From Candidatus Curtissbacteria bacterium RIFCSPLOWO2_01_FULL_37_9 (GTDB lineage: Bacteria > Patescibacteriota > Microgenomatia > Curtissbacterales > GWA2-41-24): 6,538 nt of DNA. A program made the translations under genes and the position numbers. The notes below the pieces were generated by a model. The model was not told where the DNA came from. It saw only the letters and a program-made list of their open reading frames with translations, and did no database searches. The DNA lies in assembly GCA_001776425.1 (NCBI GenBank), contig MFBN01000017.1:1-6538 (forward strand), read 5' to 3'. This document shows, in pieces, positions 1 through 4,338 of the stretch (the first letter of the stretch is position 1; every line of letters begins with the position of its first letter).

Positions 1-225
1 CAGGATGAAGATGGGGTATTTGTTGCCGATGTTCCAGCAATTCCAGGTTGTTATACTCAGGGAAAAACATATGAAGAAGCTGTCAGAGGAATTAAAGAGG
101 TAATCGAACTTTGTCTGGAAGAAGCAAAAGCTGATCCAGTTTATAGAGCCAAAATAAATTTGGAGGAATCTTCTCCTGACAAATTCTTGGGAATAACCAG
201 TGTTCCCGCAAGAATTAGCTTCTAA
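1..225 (+). CDS. hicB: HicB family antitoxin, 3' part (5' end outside window)
   Basis: The frame is open from the first base and ends in TAA at 223-225, giving 74 residues of a C-terminal part. The visible protein has the HicB beta-strand/helix pattern: DGVFVADVPAIPGCYTQG, then TYEEAVRGIKEVIELCLEEA. In the family this partial RNase H-like fold binds and neutralises HicA and usually represses its own operon. The stop overlaps the start of the next gene (TAATG), so the two are probably translationally coupled. The order here is antitoxin then toxin, the reverse of the E. coli hicAB order. I see no DNA-binding domain after residue 74; if there is one it would have to lie upstream, outside the window. 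The assignment rests on the motif and on the HicA partner. Confidence 0.9.
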   Translation, partial: QDEDGVFVADVPAIPGCYTQGKTYEEAVRGIKEVIELCLEEAKADPVYRAKINLEESSPDKFLGITSVPARISF

Positions 226-452
226 TGCCGAAACTCCCGGTTGTTACCGCAAAACAGCTGATTAAGATTCTCAAAGATTCTGAATTTACCGAAACAAGAC
301 AGAAAGGTAGCCATAAGTTTTTTAAACATGCTGATGGTCGCATAACCTCTGTTCCATTCCATGCTGGAGATTTGGGAAAAGGATTGCTGCGCAAAATACT
401 CAACCAAATTAAAATTTCGCCGGAAGAACTACGAAAGCGTGTTGAAAAGTAA
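225..452 (+). CDS. hicA: HicA toxin, mRNA interferase
   Basis: This 75-residue protein has the size and layout of HicA (YcfA-like) toxins, which have a double-stranded-RNA-binding-like fold and cleave mRNA independently of ribosomes. The N-terminal part, VTAKQLIKILKDSEFTETRQ, is followed by the family motif G28-S29-H30 (KGSHKFF). His30 is the expected catalytic residue. The strand TSVPFHAG and the C-terminal helix LLRKILNQIKISPEEL are also typical. The ATG shares its A with the last base of the hicB stop codon, which fixes the start and implies coupling. Nothing looks broken, so the toxin is probably active. The presumed activity is by family; only the motif is seen directly. Confidence 0.95.
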   Translation: MPKLPVVTAKQLIKILKDSEFTETRQKGSHKFFKHADGRITSVPFHAGDLGKGLLRKILNQIKISPEELRKRVEK

Positions 453-461
453 ATAGAGTTA

Positions 462-477
462 GAACTTTTTGGGTTCA
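462..477. repeat. 16-nt repeat, copy 1 of 3
   Basis: GAACTTTTTGGGTTCA occurs here, at 905-920 and at 1488-1503. Each copy lies a few bases beyond the stop codon of a minus-strand gene (4 nt here, 16 nt for the other two). The ends GAAC and GTTC can pair into a small 4-bp stem. This copy also lies 9 nt after the hicA stop. The function is unknown; it could be a weak 3' end signal or a dispersed repeat. Confidence 0.7.
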
Positions 478-481
478 GAAG

Positions 482-712
482 TTAAACAGCGTTTTCTAAT
501 CTCTGGATTCTTTCTTCGTGATCGTCAACTTTTTCTTTTGTGTCTTCGATGTAGCTTTGAATGTCTATTAATACGTCGGTTTTCTTTTGAACATCAATCA
601 TATCGAGTGTGAGTGAATCTAATTTCTGAGAATGCTCATCAAGCTTCTTATTAACTGGTTTAAGTTCTACTTGAAGGATTTTTTTAATTTGTTGCAGTGC
701 TATATCAGACAT
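482..712 (-). CDS. Small coiled-coil protein, unknown function
   Basis: This encodes 76 residues, rich in Asp, Glu, Lys and Gln, with hydrophobic residues at heptad spacing (LKPVNKKLDEHSQKLDSL, then VLIDIQSYIEDTKEKVDDHEERIQRL). It should form one long amphipathic helix that dimerises or trimerises as a coiled coil. There is no signal peptide or membrane segment, so it is probably cytosolic. The ATG at 712 is supported by a promoter with a perfect -35 (TTGACA) and CATAAT at -10 that ends 8 nt before it, giving an almost leaderless mRNA. Only 29 bp separate its stop from the hicA stop; the two genes are convergent. Small coiled-coil proteins of this kind are common hypothetical proteins in CPR genomes, from memory. 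I assign no function. Confidence 0.8.
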   Translation of the reverse strand: MSDIALQQIKKILQVELKPVNKKLDEHSQKLDSLTLDMIDVQKKTDVLIDIQSYIEDTKEKVDDHEERIQRLENAV

Positions 713-720
713 CGCACTTT

Positions 721-749
721 ATTATGGTTTTGTCTCAGATTAGTGTCAA
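721..749 (-). promoter_or_regulatory. Sigma70-type promoter of the coiled-coil gene, near-leaderless
   Basis: On the minus strand TTGACA (744-749) and CATAAT (721-726) are separated by exactly 17 bp. The ATG starts 8 nt after the -10 box, so the transcript would begin at or within about 2 nt of the start codon. There is no Shine-Dalgarno sequence. Confidence 0.75.
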
Positions 750-776
750 GAAGCAAAAGTGGAAGTACGTTTGCGT

Positions 777-845
777 TGTGCCGAGAGTCATTTCGTCGCT
801 TCGCTCCTCAGTATAAACTCCGTCGTGCTTCGCACGACTTTTCTC
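777..845. repeat. Intergenic palindromic repeat region
   Basis: This stretch contains small inverted motifs, including the perfect 7-bp hairpin GTCGTGC-TTC-GCACGAC (822-838), followed on the plus strand by TTTTCTCT, and GTCGCTTCGC just upstream. The hairpin plus T-run resembles a rho-independent terminator, but no plus-strand gene directly precedes it. I read it as a REP-like intergenic repeat. Plus-strand ORFs through it (for example 632-850) are shadows. Confidence 0.55.
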
Positions 846-851
846 TATAGA

Positions 852-904
852 CACCTTCGCCAAGCTCAGGGTAAACGATGCTATTTATCCTGAAGAATGA
901 AGGA
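852..904. repeat. Degenerate REP-like palindrome
   Basis: The ends CCTTC and GAAGG pair, and inside them TCAGGGTAAA pairs with TTTATCCTGA with one G-T wobble, around an 8-nt loop. The core (CTTCG-CAAGCTCAGG) resembles the REP palindromes at 2610-2644 and 3792-3826, so it is probably a diverged family member. Confidence 0.6.
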
Positions 905-920
905 GAACTTTTTGGGTTCA
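905..920. repeat. 16-nt repeat, copy 2 of 3
   Basis: Identical to 462-477 and 1488-1503. With the third copy the identity extends 5 further bases (AAATC) on the right, giving 21 nt. It lies 16 nt beyond the stop codon of the DUF2283 gene on the minus strand. Confidence 0.7.
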
Positions 921-936
921 AAATCAAAATAACTTT

Positions 937-1149
937 TTATGATGCAAGTGCTTGCTGCCGGATATTTAGAGGAAAAACGTGAGATGTTTCCTTTAAGAAT
1001 TTTGAAGCATCTAATATTTCTAAAAGTACAAGCTCGTTTTTGGGAGAAAAATGAGCAATGACATCTTTTGACTGTTCTGCATAGTCAATAGGGTTTTCAT
1101 TAAACTCTATCATTAGAACATCATCTTGTTTATTGTAGTTTAATTTCAT
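937..1149 (-). CDS. DUF2283 protein, putative antitoxin partner
   Basis: The 70-residue product matches the DUF2283 pattern: an N-terminal strand pair (LNYNKQDDVLMIEF), an acidic turn (NPIDYAEQSKDVIAHF), then the signature LVLLEILDASKFL. Members of this family are often encoded next to DUF4258 or RelE-like genes and are thought to act as antitoxins; that role is inferred here from the neighbour. The ATG directly follows the TAA of the upstream gene with no gap, so the two are one operon and probably translationally coupled. The domain is complete, with a short C-terminal extension (HVFPLNIRQQALAS) that might contact the partner. It is cytosolic, with no membrane segment. Confidence 0.88.
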   Translation of the reverse strand: MKLNYNKQDDVLMIEFNENPIDYAEQSKDVIAHFSPKNELVLLEILDASKFLKETSHVFPLNIRQQALAS

Positions 1150-1407
1150 TTAATAATACCTTCCTTTTCTGGCGGGATAAAAAGTAATCACGGTTATTAT
1201 ATCACCCTTTCGCTTATAAACCACCCTCAAAACATGCTTTTCATCGATAGTTTTTGAAGCAATTATTTTTGGAAAATCGGATTCCTTATCTTCGTCTTCC
1301 GGATATTTGATTACGCTTTCGATAAGTTTTCTGCCAACAACAAATTTGTGCCTTTTGAGCATTGCAACTTTATCAACAGATGCATGCCTGGTAAATACGA
1401 TCTTCAC
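1150..1407 (-). CDS. DUF4258 protein, putative RelE/BrnT-like toxin
   Basis: With the start chosen here the product is 85 residues: VKIVFTRHASVDKV at the N-terminus, a helical middle (LKRHKFVVGRKLIESVIKYP), then strands HVLRVVYKRKGDIITVITFY and a basic tail, PARKGRYY. This order, with the early His and the late VVY...TFYPA strands, is typical of DUF4258, small proteins related to RelE/BrnT-type ribonuclease toxins. It is followed without a gap by a DUF2283 gene, a known pairing. The start is uncertain: a GTG at 1422 would add five residues, but a TATACT -10 box sits at 1414-1419, so the GTG at 1407 as a leaderless start fits better. Toxin activity is inferred. Confidence 0.85.
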   Translation of the reverse strand: MKIVFTRHASVDKVAMLKRHKFVVGRKLIESVIKYPEDEDKESDFPKIIASKTIDEKHVLRVVYKRKGDIITVITFYPARKGRYY

Positions 1408-1413
1408 GTTGAA

Positions 1414-1441
1414 AGTATACACTAAATTTAAGCGATGTTAC
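1414..1441 (-). promoter_or_regulatory. Possible leaderless promoter of the DUF4258/DUF2283 operon
   Basis: TATACT (1414-1419) stands 6 nt before the GTG at 1407, placing the likely transcription start at the start codon. A weak -35 (GTAACA, 4 of 6 matches) lies 16 bp upstream. Moderate support only. Confidence 0.4.
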
Positions 1442-1488
1442 TTGTCCAGAGTGAAATCGAAGGAGTTTACACTGAGTTTATTGAAGTG
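1441..1488. repeat. Degenerate REP-like element
   Basis: GTTTACACTGAGTTTAT followed by TGAAGTG matches, with one change, one arm and loop of the REP palindrome found at 2610-2644 and 3792-3826. The left arm (CTTGTCCAGAGTGAAATCGA) has diverged. It fills the gap between the DUF4258 promoter and the third 16-nt repeat. Confidence 0.6.
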
Positions 1489-1503
1489 AACTTTTTGGGT
1501 TCA
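1488..1503. repeat. 16-nt repeat, copy 3 of 3
   Basis: Identical to 462-477 and 905-920. It lies 16 nt past the stop codon of the 1520-2068 gene on the minus strand and directly abuts the degenerate REP-like element. Confidence 0.7.
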
Positions 1504-1519
1504 AAATCGAGAAGAATTT

Positions 1520-2068
1520 TTACGAGGGGCTTTGGTTCTCTAAAATCAGGTTTGCCATTGGATTTTTCTTGCTAATAAAAAGTGGTCCAACTCCAATACC
1601 CCTATCAATTTCCGTTTCGGCTACTATGCCTTTGTGGTTTGCGTAGACTAAAGCCGCCATCGCAAGTTGCTGACTTTCTAAAACAGCTCCAACCGACGCT
1701 ACGTCACCCATAGCAGGAACATTCATGTCAGTACCGTCTCCTCCACATTCTCTTTCGACACGAGCAGCGAGTTGATCTAGTTCTTCTTCTGATTCCGGAA
1801 GCCAGTAAAAATCTGTTACCCTCTTTTTGAATACAGGAGCAACTTTTACATTACCGTTGTTAACCGCACTTTCGATCTGTTCTTGAGTGAAGCCTTCTTG
1901 CACTAAATCAGCAGTTAGGGCGAACTTTCTCTCTTTGAGGTAGTCTTCTACGCTTGAGTTACTACCCTTTTCGGAAAGTCCATATAGGAAGTAGATTGTG
2001 GCAGATGCAATCCTCTCTGGTACTTTATAGGGCGGTTGCTGTCCCTTTGTTTCTCTTTCATCAGCCAT
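1520..2068 (-). CDS. Hypothetical soluble protein
   Basis: I do not recognise this 182-residue protein. It has no signal peptide or membrane helix. The N-terminal third (KVPERIASATIYFLYGLSEK) is helical and is followed by a stretch that could be a small winged-helix-like unit (SVEDYLKERKFALTADLVQEGFTQEQI in helices, then VKVAPVFKKRVTDFYWLP in strands). The rest is acidic, with a Gly-rich turn (ECGGDGTD) and a hydrophobic Ala-rich helix (ESQQLAMAALVYANHKG). The ATG at 2068 is fixed by a strong promoter whose -10 box ends 9 nt upstream. It stands alone, downstream of tRNA-Phe in the same direction, with its own promoter. Base composition resembles its neighbours. Confidence 0.8.
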   Translation of the reverse strand: MADERETKGQQPPYKVPERIASATIYFLYGLSEKGSNSSVEDYLKERKFALTADLVQEGFTQEQIESAVNNGNVKVAPVFKKRVTDFYWLPESEEELDQLAARVERECGGDGTDMNVPAMGDVASVGAVLESQQLAMAALVYANHKGIVAETEIDRGIGVGPLFISKKNPMANLILENQSPS

Positions 2069-2077
2069 TAGCGGTAG

Positions 2078-2106
2078 ATTTTAGTAGAATGAGCCACGTT
2101 TGTCAA
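2078..2106 (-). promoter_or_regulatory. Sigma70-type promoter of the 1520-2068 gene, near-leaderless
   Basis: On the minus strand TTGACA (2101-2106) and TAAAAT (2078-2083) are 17 bp apart. The ATG follows 9 nt after the -10 box, leaving a leader of about 2-3 nt. There is no Shine-Dalgarno sequence. The -35 box begins 18 nt beyond the tRNA-Phe 3' end. Confidence 0.75.
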
Positions 2107-2124
2107 GTTATAGGTCTAATTTTG

Positions 2125-2197
2125 TGCCGGGAGTCGGAGTCGAACCGACATAGCCCGTTTTTCAGACGGGTGCGTTGACCACCTCTGCCATCCCGGC
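2125..2197 (-). tRNA. tRNA-Phe(GAA)
   Basis: A 73-nt cloverleaf reads on the minus strand. The acceptor GCCGGGA pairs perfectly with TCCCGGC, the anticodon arm is CCCGT-CTGAAAA-ACGGG with anticodon GAA, the T arm is GTCGG-TTCGACT-CCGAC, and the discriminator is A. CCA is not encoded. The D arm is odd: only G10-C25 and C11-G24 pair, while 12-23 (A-C) and 13-22 (G-A) do not. The D-loop is AGGTGGTCA-like rather than the usual AGTTGGTAGAG. Its 5' arm is the model for fragments in the 107-bp repeats at 2539 and 3721. Confidence 0.93.
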
Positions 2198-2219
2198 CCC
2201 ATTATTAAATCCAGATAGT

Positions 2220-2273
2220 TCGTACGGGCCCCGGCCCTTTCCCTTTTATTTCTCGTACGGGCCCCAGGCCCTT
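2220..2273. repeat. Tandem GC-rich hairpins
   Basis: Two near-identical 20-21 nt units, TCGTACGGGCCCCGGCCCTT (2220-2239) and the same with one extra A (2253-2273), lie 13 bp apart in AT-rich DNA. Each folds as GGGCC-loop-GGCCC. The right one abuts the stop codon of the GIY-YIG pseudogene, and the left one precedes tRNA-Phe. They could stop transcription of the pseudogene or block read-through into the tRNA, but no T-run follows on the minus strand. Confidence 0.6.
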
Positions 2274-2541
2274 ATTTTTTATTCAAATTATCCCTATACC
2301 AATATTTTAATCTTTTCCTTAAGAAAACTTTTCCCCGTCCGCTCTTTAAATACTTTTCTCTTCTAATTATATCTATCTTATTTAGGCTACTTTCTAAATA
2401 TATTATTTCTAATCGACCTCAATATCTAGTCGAAATAACTTTTCCTTCTTTGTGTTGCGAAAATCTATGTTTTAGATCGTTAGTAAAACCAGTATATAAT
2501 TTACCATCTTCTTTACTCAGCAACACGTAAACGTAAAACAT
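2272..2541 (-). pseudogene. GIY-YIG nuclease superfamily protein, interrupted by TGA
   Basis: Read from ATG at 2541 to TAA at 2272, this frame has 89 codons before the stop. Codons 1-40 begin MFYVYVLLSKEDGKLYTG, carrying the GIY (VYV) and YIG (YTG) motifs, followed by FTNDLKHRFSQHKEGK with the family Arg/His region. Codon 41 is TGA (2419-2421). The frame then resumes with GRLEIIYLESSLNKIDII and RREKYLKSGRGKVFLRKRL, the usual C-terminal half including the conserved Glu and the KSGRGK box. Length and motifs fit the small stand-alone GIY-YIG (UvrC N-terminal domain-like) proteins. The family often has Arg near position 41, so one CGA-to-TGA transition explains the break. The ATG lies at the edge of the 107-bp repeat. 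A sequencing error or read-through cannot be excluded. Confidence 0.88.
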
Positions 2542-2645
2542 TAATTGATTGTTGACCACCCCTGCCTGCCGGCAGGCAGGTCTGCCATACCGGCGGTGTT
2601 TACAATGAGCACTTCGATAAACTCAGTGTAAACTTGTCGAAGTGT
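2539..2645 (-). repeat. 107-bp repeat, copy 1: REP palindrome plus interrupted tRNA-Phe-like 5' arm
   Basis: Read on the minus strand, the order is as follows. A 35-nt REP hairpin (2610-2644, arms CACTTCGA/TCGAAGTG). A spacer. GCCGGTATGGCAGA (2581-2594), which matches the first 14 nt of the local tRNA-Phe with one change. A perfect 20-bp palindrome, CCTGCCTGCCGGCAGGCAGG (2561-2580). GGTGGTCAAC (2551-2560), identical to tRNA-Phe just after that point. Then AATCAATTA and an ATG that serves as the GIY-YIG start codon. The tRNA match stops there. The other end supplies the GTG start of the 2642 gene. Copy 2 at 3721 differs at two positions. Confidence 0.92.
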
Positions 2646-3183
2646 CAGATATCAAGTTTAACCCAGAACTGCCTAATTATATACCGGAAGTACCTAAAGA
2701 GTATTACGATCAGTACCATTTGATATTCTCGCATTTTAATTTAGACAAGAAAATTGTTAGAATAGGACAGAATGAGCGACAAAAACGTGATCAACGTGCC
2801 TCCGCAGAAACTTTTGCGTTTGTTGCCAAAACTTCAAGCCCACTCTATAAAAATTGAGGACGGTGGTGAAGTTCCCACAGTAACAGACATTCTAGATCAA
2901 TTTATGACGCAAAGCACGATTTTAGGATATCGGGAGAAGCCGATAAAAATCGAGAATTCTCCGCAATCGACAGTAAAATTTCTTGATGTTAATATTTGTT
3001 CGATGGAAACGCGGGATATAGCTTTACTTCACAAACTTCATACAAAAACTCAACAAATATAGACTGACGCCGAAAGGCCAATTGGCCAGAAATTGTTCAG
3101 TACCCAGACCTAGTTTGCCGGAAATCTCAGCAATTTCTTCAATACTACGCAATAAATTAAACAGTCGGTTTCAGAAGATTTAA
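2642..3183 (+). pseudogene. Unknown protein gene broken by two +1 frameshifts
   Basis: Three consecutive open frames look like one protein. Frame 2 (from GTG 2642) reads SDIKFNPELPNYIPEVPKEY...VRIGQNERQ. Frame 3 (an intact ORF with its own ATG at 2772, ending TAG 3062) reads NVINVPPQKLLRLLPKLQAH...DIALLHKLHTK. Frame 1 reads LNKYRLTPKGQLARN...SILRNKLNSRFQKI, ending TAA 3181-3183. Dropping one A from each of two ACAAAAAC sites (A-runs 2781-2785 and 3044-3048) joins them into 179 residues. Its last stop overlaps the opposing gene's stop, which supports the composite end. I do not recognise the product; it is soluble. The start sits inside the REP palindrome, so the true 5' end may be lost. Alternatively, 2772-3062 is a separate 96-residue gene, with a weak AGGA 4 nt before its ATG. 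Confidence 0.6.
3076..3087. repeat. 12-bp perfect palindrome
   Basis: GGCCAATTGGCC is self-complementary. It falls within the third segment of the broken gene (GQLA codons), so it may simply be coding sequence. Confidence 0.4.
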
Positions 3184-3602
3184 GAGTTCGGAGGGGTATT
3201 TTTCTGACTTCTACCAATTCTACTTACAGTTGACTGAAGTCTTTCTAGTTGTCTTTTGGCAAGCCCTCTTGCATTGACTGATTGTTCAAGATTGCCAAGA
3301 AAGAAAATACCAAGAGCAACGAGCTGGACTCCTAGAATTACTTCATCAAAGCTTCCTTTGTCAGCAGCTGTCACAATGTGTTCTAATCCCTGAACAATAC
3401 CAGCAACGCCACCTCCACCCCACAAAACAGCCATTCCCGTTTCTTTCCACTGTGTGGAATTCTTTCTCTTTCGGGCTTCCTCCATTGAAGGAAAGACCTC
3501 TGATTGAGTTGTCGTTTGTTCGGTTTTCAGTTGAATAAAAAATCTGTCCTGTTCAACTGTTATATTTTCCTGTCTTTCTATATTCATATAAAGTGTCGCC
3601 AT
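3180..3602 (-). CDS. Small membrane protein, unknown function
   Basis: The 140-residue product has a polar N-terminal half (MATLYMNIERQENITVEQDR...SMEEARKRKN) and two likely membrane segments, about residues 57-76 (GMAVLWGGGGVAGIVQGL) and 87-104 (EVILGVQLVALGIFFLGN). A basic tail follows (ARGLAKRQLERLQ...RIGRSQKN). It is probably an inner-membrane protein with both ends in the cytoplasm. I do not recognise a family. The start is uncertain: the ATG at 3602 overlaps a plausible promoter -10 box, and the ATG at residue 6 (3587) would then be the real start. Its TAA shares TTAA with the stop of the converging broken gene. It is enclosed by the two 107-bp repeats. Confidence 0.72.
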   Translation of the reverse strand: MATLYMNIERQENITVEQDRFFIQLKTEQTTTQSEVFPSMEEARKRKNSTQWKETGMAVLWGGGGVAGIVQGLEHIVTAADKGSFDEVILGVQLVALGIFFLGNLEQSVNARGLAKRQLERLQSTVSRIGRSQKNTPPNS

Positions 3603-3630
3603 TGTATAACACCCATAATGTCAAAGTCAA
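3601..3630 (-). promoter_or_regulatory. Possible promoter of the membrane protein gene
   Basis: On the minus strand TTGACT (3625-3630) is followed after 18 bp by TACAAT (3601-3606), or after 16 bp by TATACA (3603-3608). Either box touches or overlaps the first ATG, which favours the internal ATG at 3587 with a very short leader. Confidence 0.45.
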
Positions 3631-3685
3631 ATTGCTATAGGGTTTCATAGCCTTGTTAGCAGAAATAGCCACTCAAGCTAAAAAA

Positions 3686-3699
3686 TGGCCACGTGGCCA
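3686..3699. repeat. 14-bp perfect palindrome
   Basis: TGGCCACGTGGCCA lies about 55 bp upstream of the putative -35 box of the membrane protein gene. It could be an operator or just a hairpin; read on the minus strand it is followed by TTTTTTAG, so it also resembles a short terminator for transcription arriving from the tRNA-Val side. Confidence 0.45.
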
Positions 3700-3720
3700 C
3701 ATATCAGGCATAGAAACCAC

Positions 3721-3827
3721 CATTAATTGATTGTTGACCACCCCTGCCTGCCGGCAGGCAGGTCCGCCATCCCGGCGGTGTTTACAATGAGCACTTCGAT
3801 AAACTCAGTGTAAACTTGTCGAAGTGT
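3721..3827 (-). repeat. 107-bp repeat, copy 2, abutting tRNA-Val
   Basis: It is in the same orientation as 2539-2645 and 105/107 identical. The tRNA-Phe-like part (GCCGGGATGGCGGA, 3763-3776) now has the exact tRNA-Phe acceptor strand but one change in the D stem. The palindrome (3743-3762) and GGTGGTCAAC (3733-3742) are unchanged. The REP hairpin spans 3792-3826, and the last base of the repeat (3827) is the discriminator base of tRNA-Val, so the repeat starts exactly at a tRNA 3' end. Differences between copies fall only in the tRNA-like arm. Confidence 0.92.
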
Positions 3828-3900
3828 GGGCACTGAGGGATTCGAACCCCCGACCTACACGGTGTAAACGTGTCGCTCTAACCAGCTGAGCTAAGTGCCC
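3827..3900 (-). tRNA. tRNA-Val(UAC)
   Basis: A 74-nt minus-strand cloverleaf. The acceptor GGGCACT pairs with AGTGCCC, the D arm is GCTC/GAGC, the anticodon arm is ACACG-TTTACAC-CGTGT with anticodon TAC, the T arm is GGGGG-TTCGAAT-CCCTC, and the discriminator is A. No CCA is encoded. The first 10 nt (3891-3900) overlap the 3' end of the Nudix gene, whose TAG stop is made of tRNA positions 8-10. The 107-bp repeat begins at its 3' end. Confidence 0.97.
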
Positions 3901-4331
3901 GTTCCTCTTTCAAAATAATCTTTTAAAACTCGAAAATAGTCCGTATTTTCCCGCCATTTTTTATACGTATTTTTGTCGACCCATTCATAGTAATCGTGCT
4001 CGTCAGATAACTGTAATTTTCCACCCTTATACTTGCACATGAACCCAACCAACACAATGTGAGCTACACTGCCTTTCCTTTTAATCCCTTTGGTTGTCCA
4101 AACTGCAAAGGGCCTTCCAATTTCAATATCTAAACCAGTTTCCTCTTTAATTTCTCTCTTGAGCTCAGATTCCAACGGCTTTCCCCACCTATACTTTCCC
4201 CCAGGTAAATCTAGACCTGATTGTCCTTTTACCATGGTTGAGCGATCTCTTAAGACCAAAATCTTGCCGTCTTTCTCTATAAAAGCTTTTTGGCCAACGT
4301 AAACTTTTGTATCAAGTTTATCTACGCTCAT
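3891..4331 (-). CDS. Nudix hydrolase
   Basis: This 146-residue protein should hydrolyse a nucleoside diphosphate linked to another moiety, for example an oxidised dNTP; the substrate cannot be told. The Nudix box spans about residues 45-67, from G45 (LPGGKYRWGK) to REIKEETGL, with the metal-binding Glu60, Glu63 and Glu64 present. The only deviation from GX5EX7REUXEEXGU is Lys51 in place of Glu. Strands before (VYVGQKAFIEKDGKILVLRD) and after it (VAHIVLVGFMCKY, DYYEWVDKNTY) complete the fold. The start MSVDKL was chosen because longer frames run into tRNA sequence. The ATG lies 7 nt after a tRNA 3' remnant, with no Shine-Dalgarno or promoter, so it must be read through from the tRNA-Leu cluster. 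Confidence 0.9.
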   Translation of the reverse strand: MSVDKLDTKVYVGQKAFIEKDGKILVLRDRSTMVKGQSGLDLPGGKYRWGKPLESELKREIKEETGLDIEIGRPFAVWTTKGIKRKGSVAHIVLVGFMCKYKGGKLQLSDEHDYYEWVDKNTYKKWRENTDYFRVLKDYFERGTGT

Positions 4332-4338
4332 TTTTTTG

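Noticed and set aside
632..850. 72-residue plus-strand ORF
   Set aside because: It is antisense to the coiled-coil gene, then runs through intergenic repeats.
822..850. Rho-independent terminator on the plus strand
   Set aside because: The hairpin and T-run look right, but the nearest plus-strand gene (hicA) ends 370 bp upstream, with an opposing gene in between.
2175..2366. 63-residue plus-strand ORF
   Set aside because: It is antisense to tRNA-Phe, the GC-rich hairpins and the GIY-YIG pseudogene.
2272..2541. Genetic code 25 (TGA as glycine)
   Set aside because: The 366-codon glycoside hydrolase and other long frames use only GGN for glycine and contain no TGA, so one TGA in one gene is better read as a mutation.
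3063..3179. Minus-strand reading NLLRSIEEIAEISGKLGLGT as a gene fragment
   Set aside because: It has no start, and the plus-strand frame through the same bases joins the 2642 gene and ends in a TTAA stop overlap, which is the better explanation.
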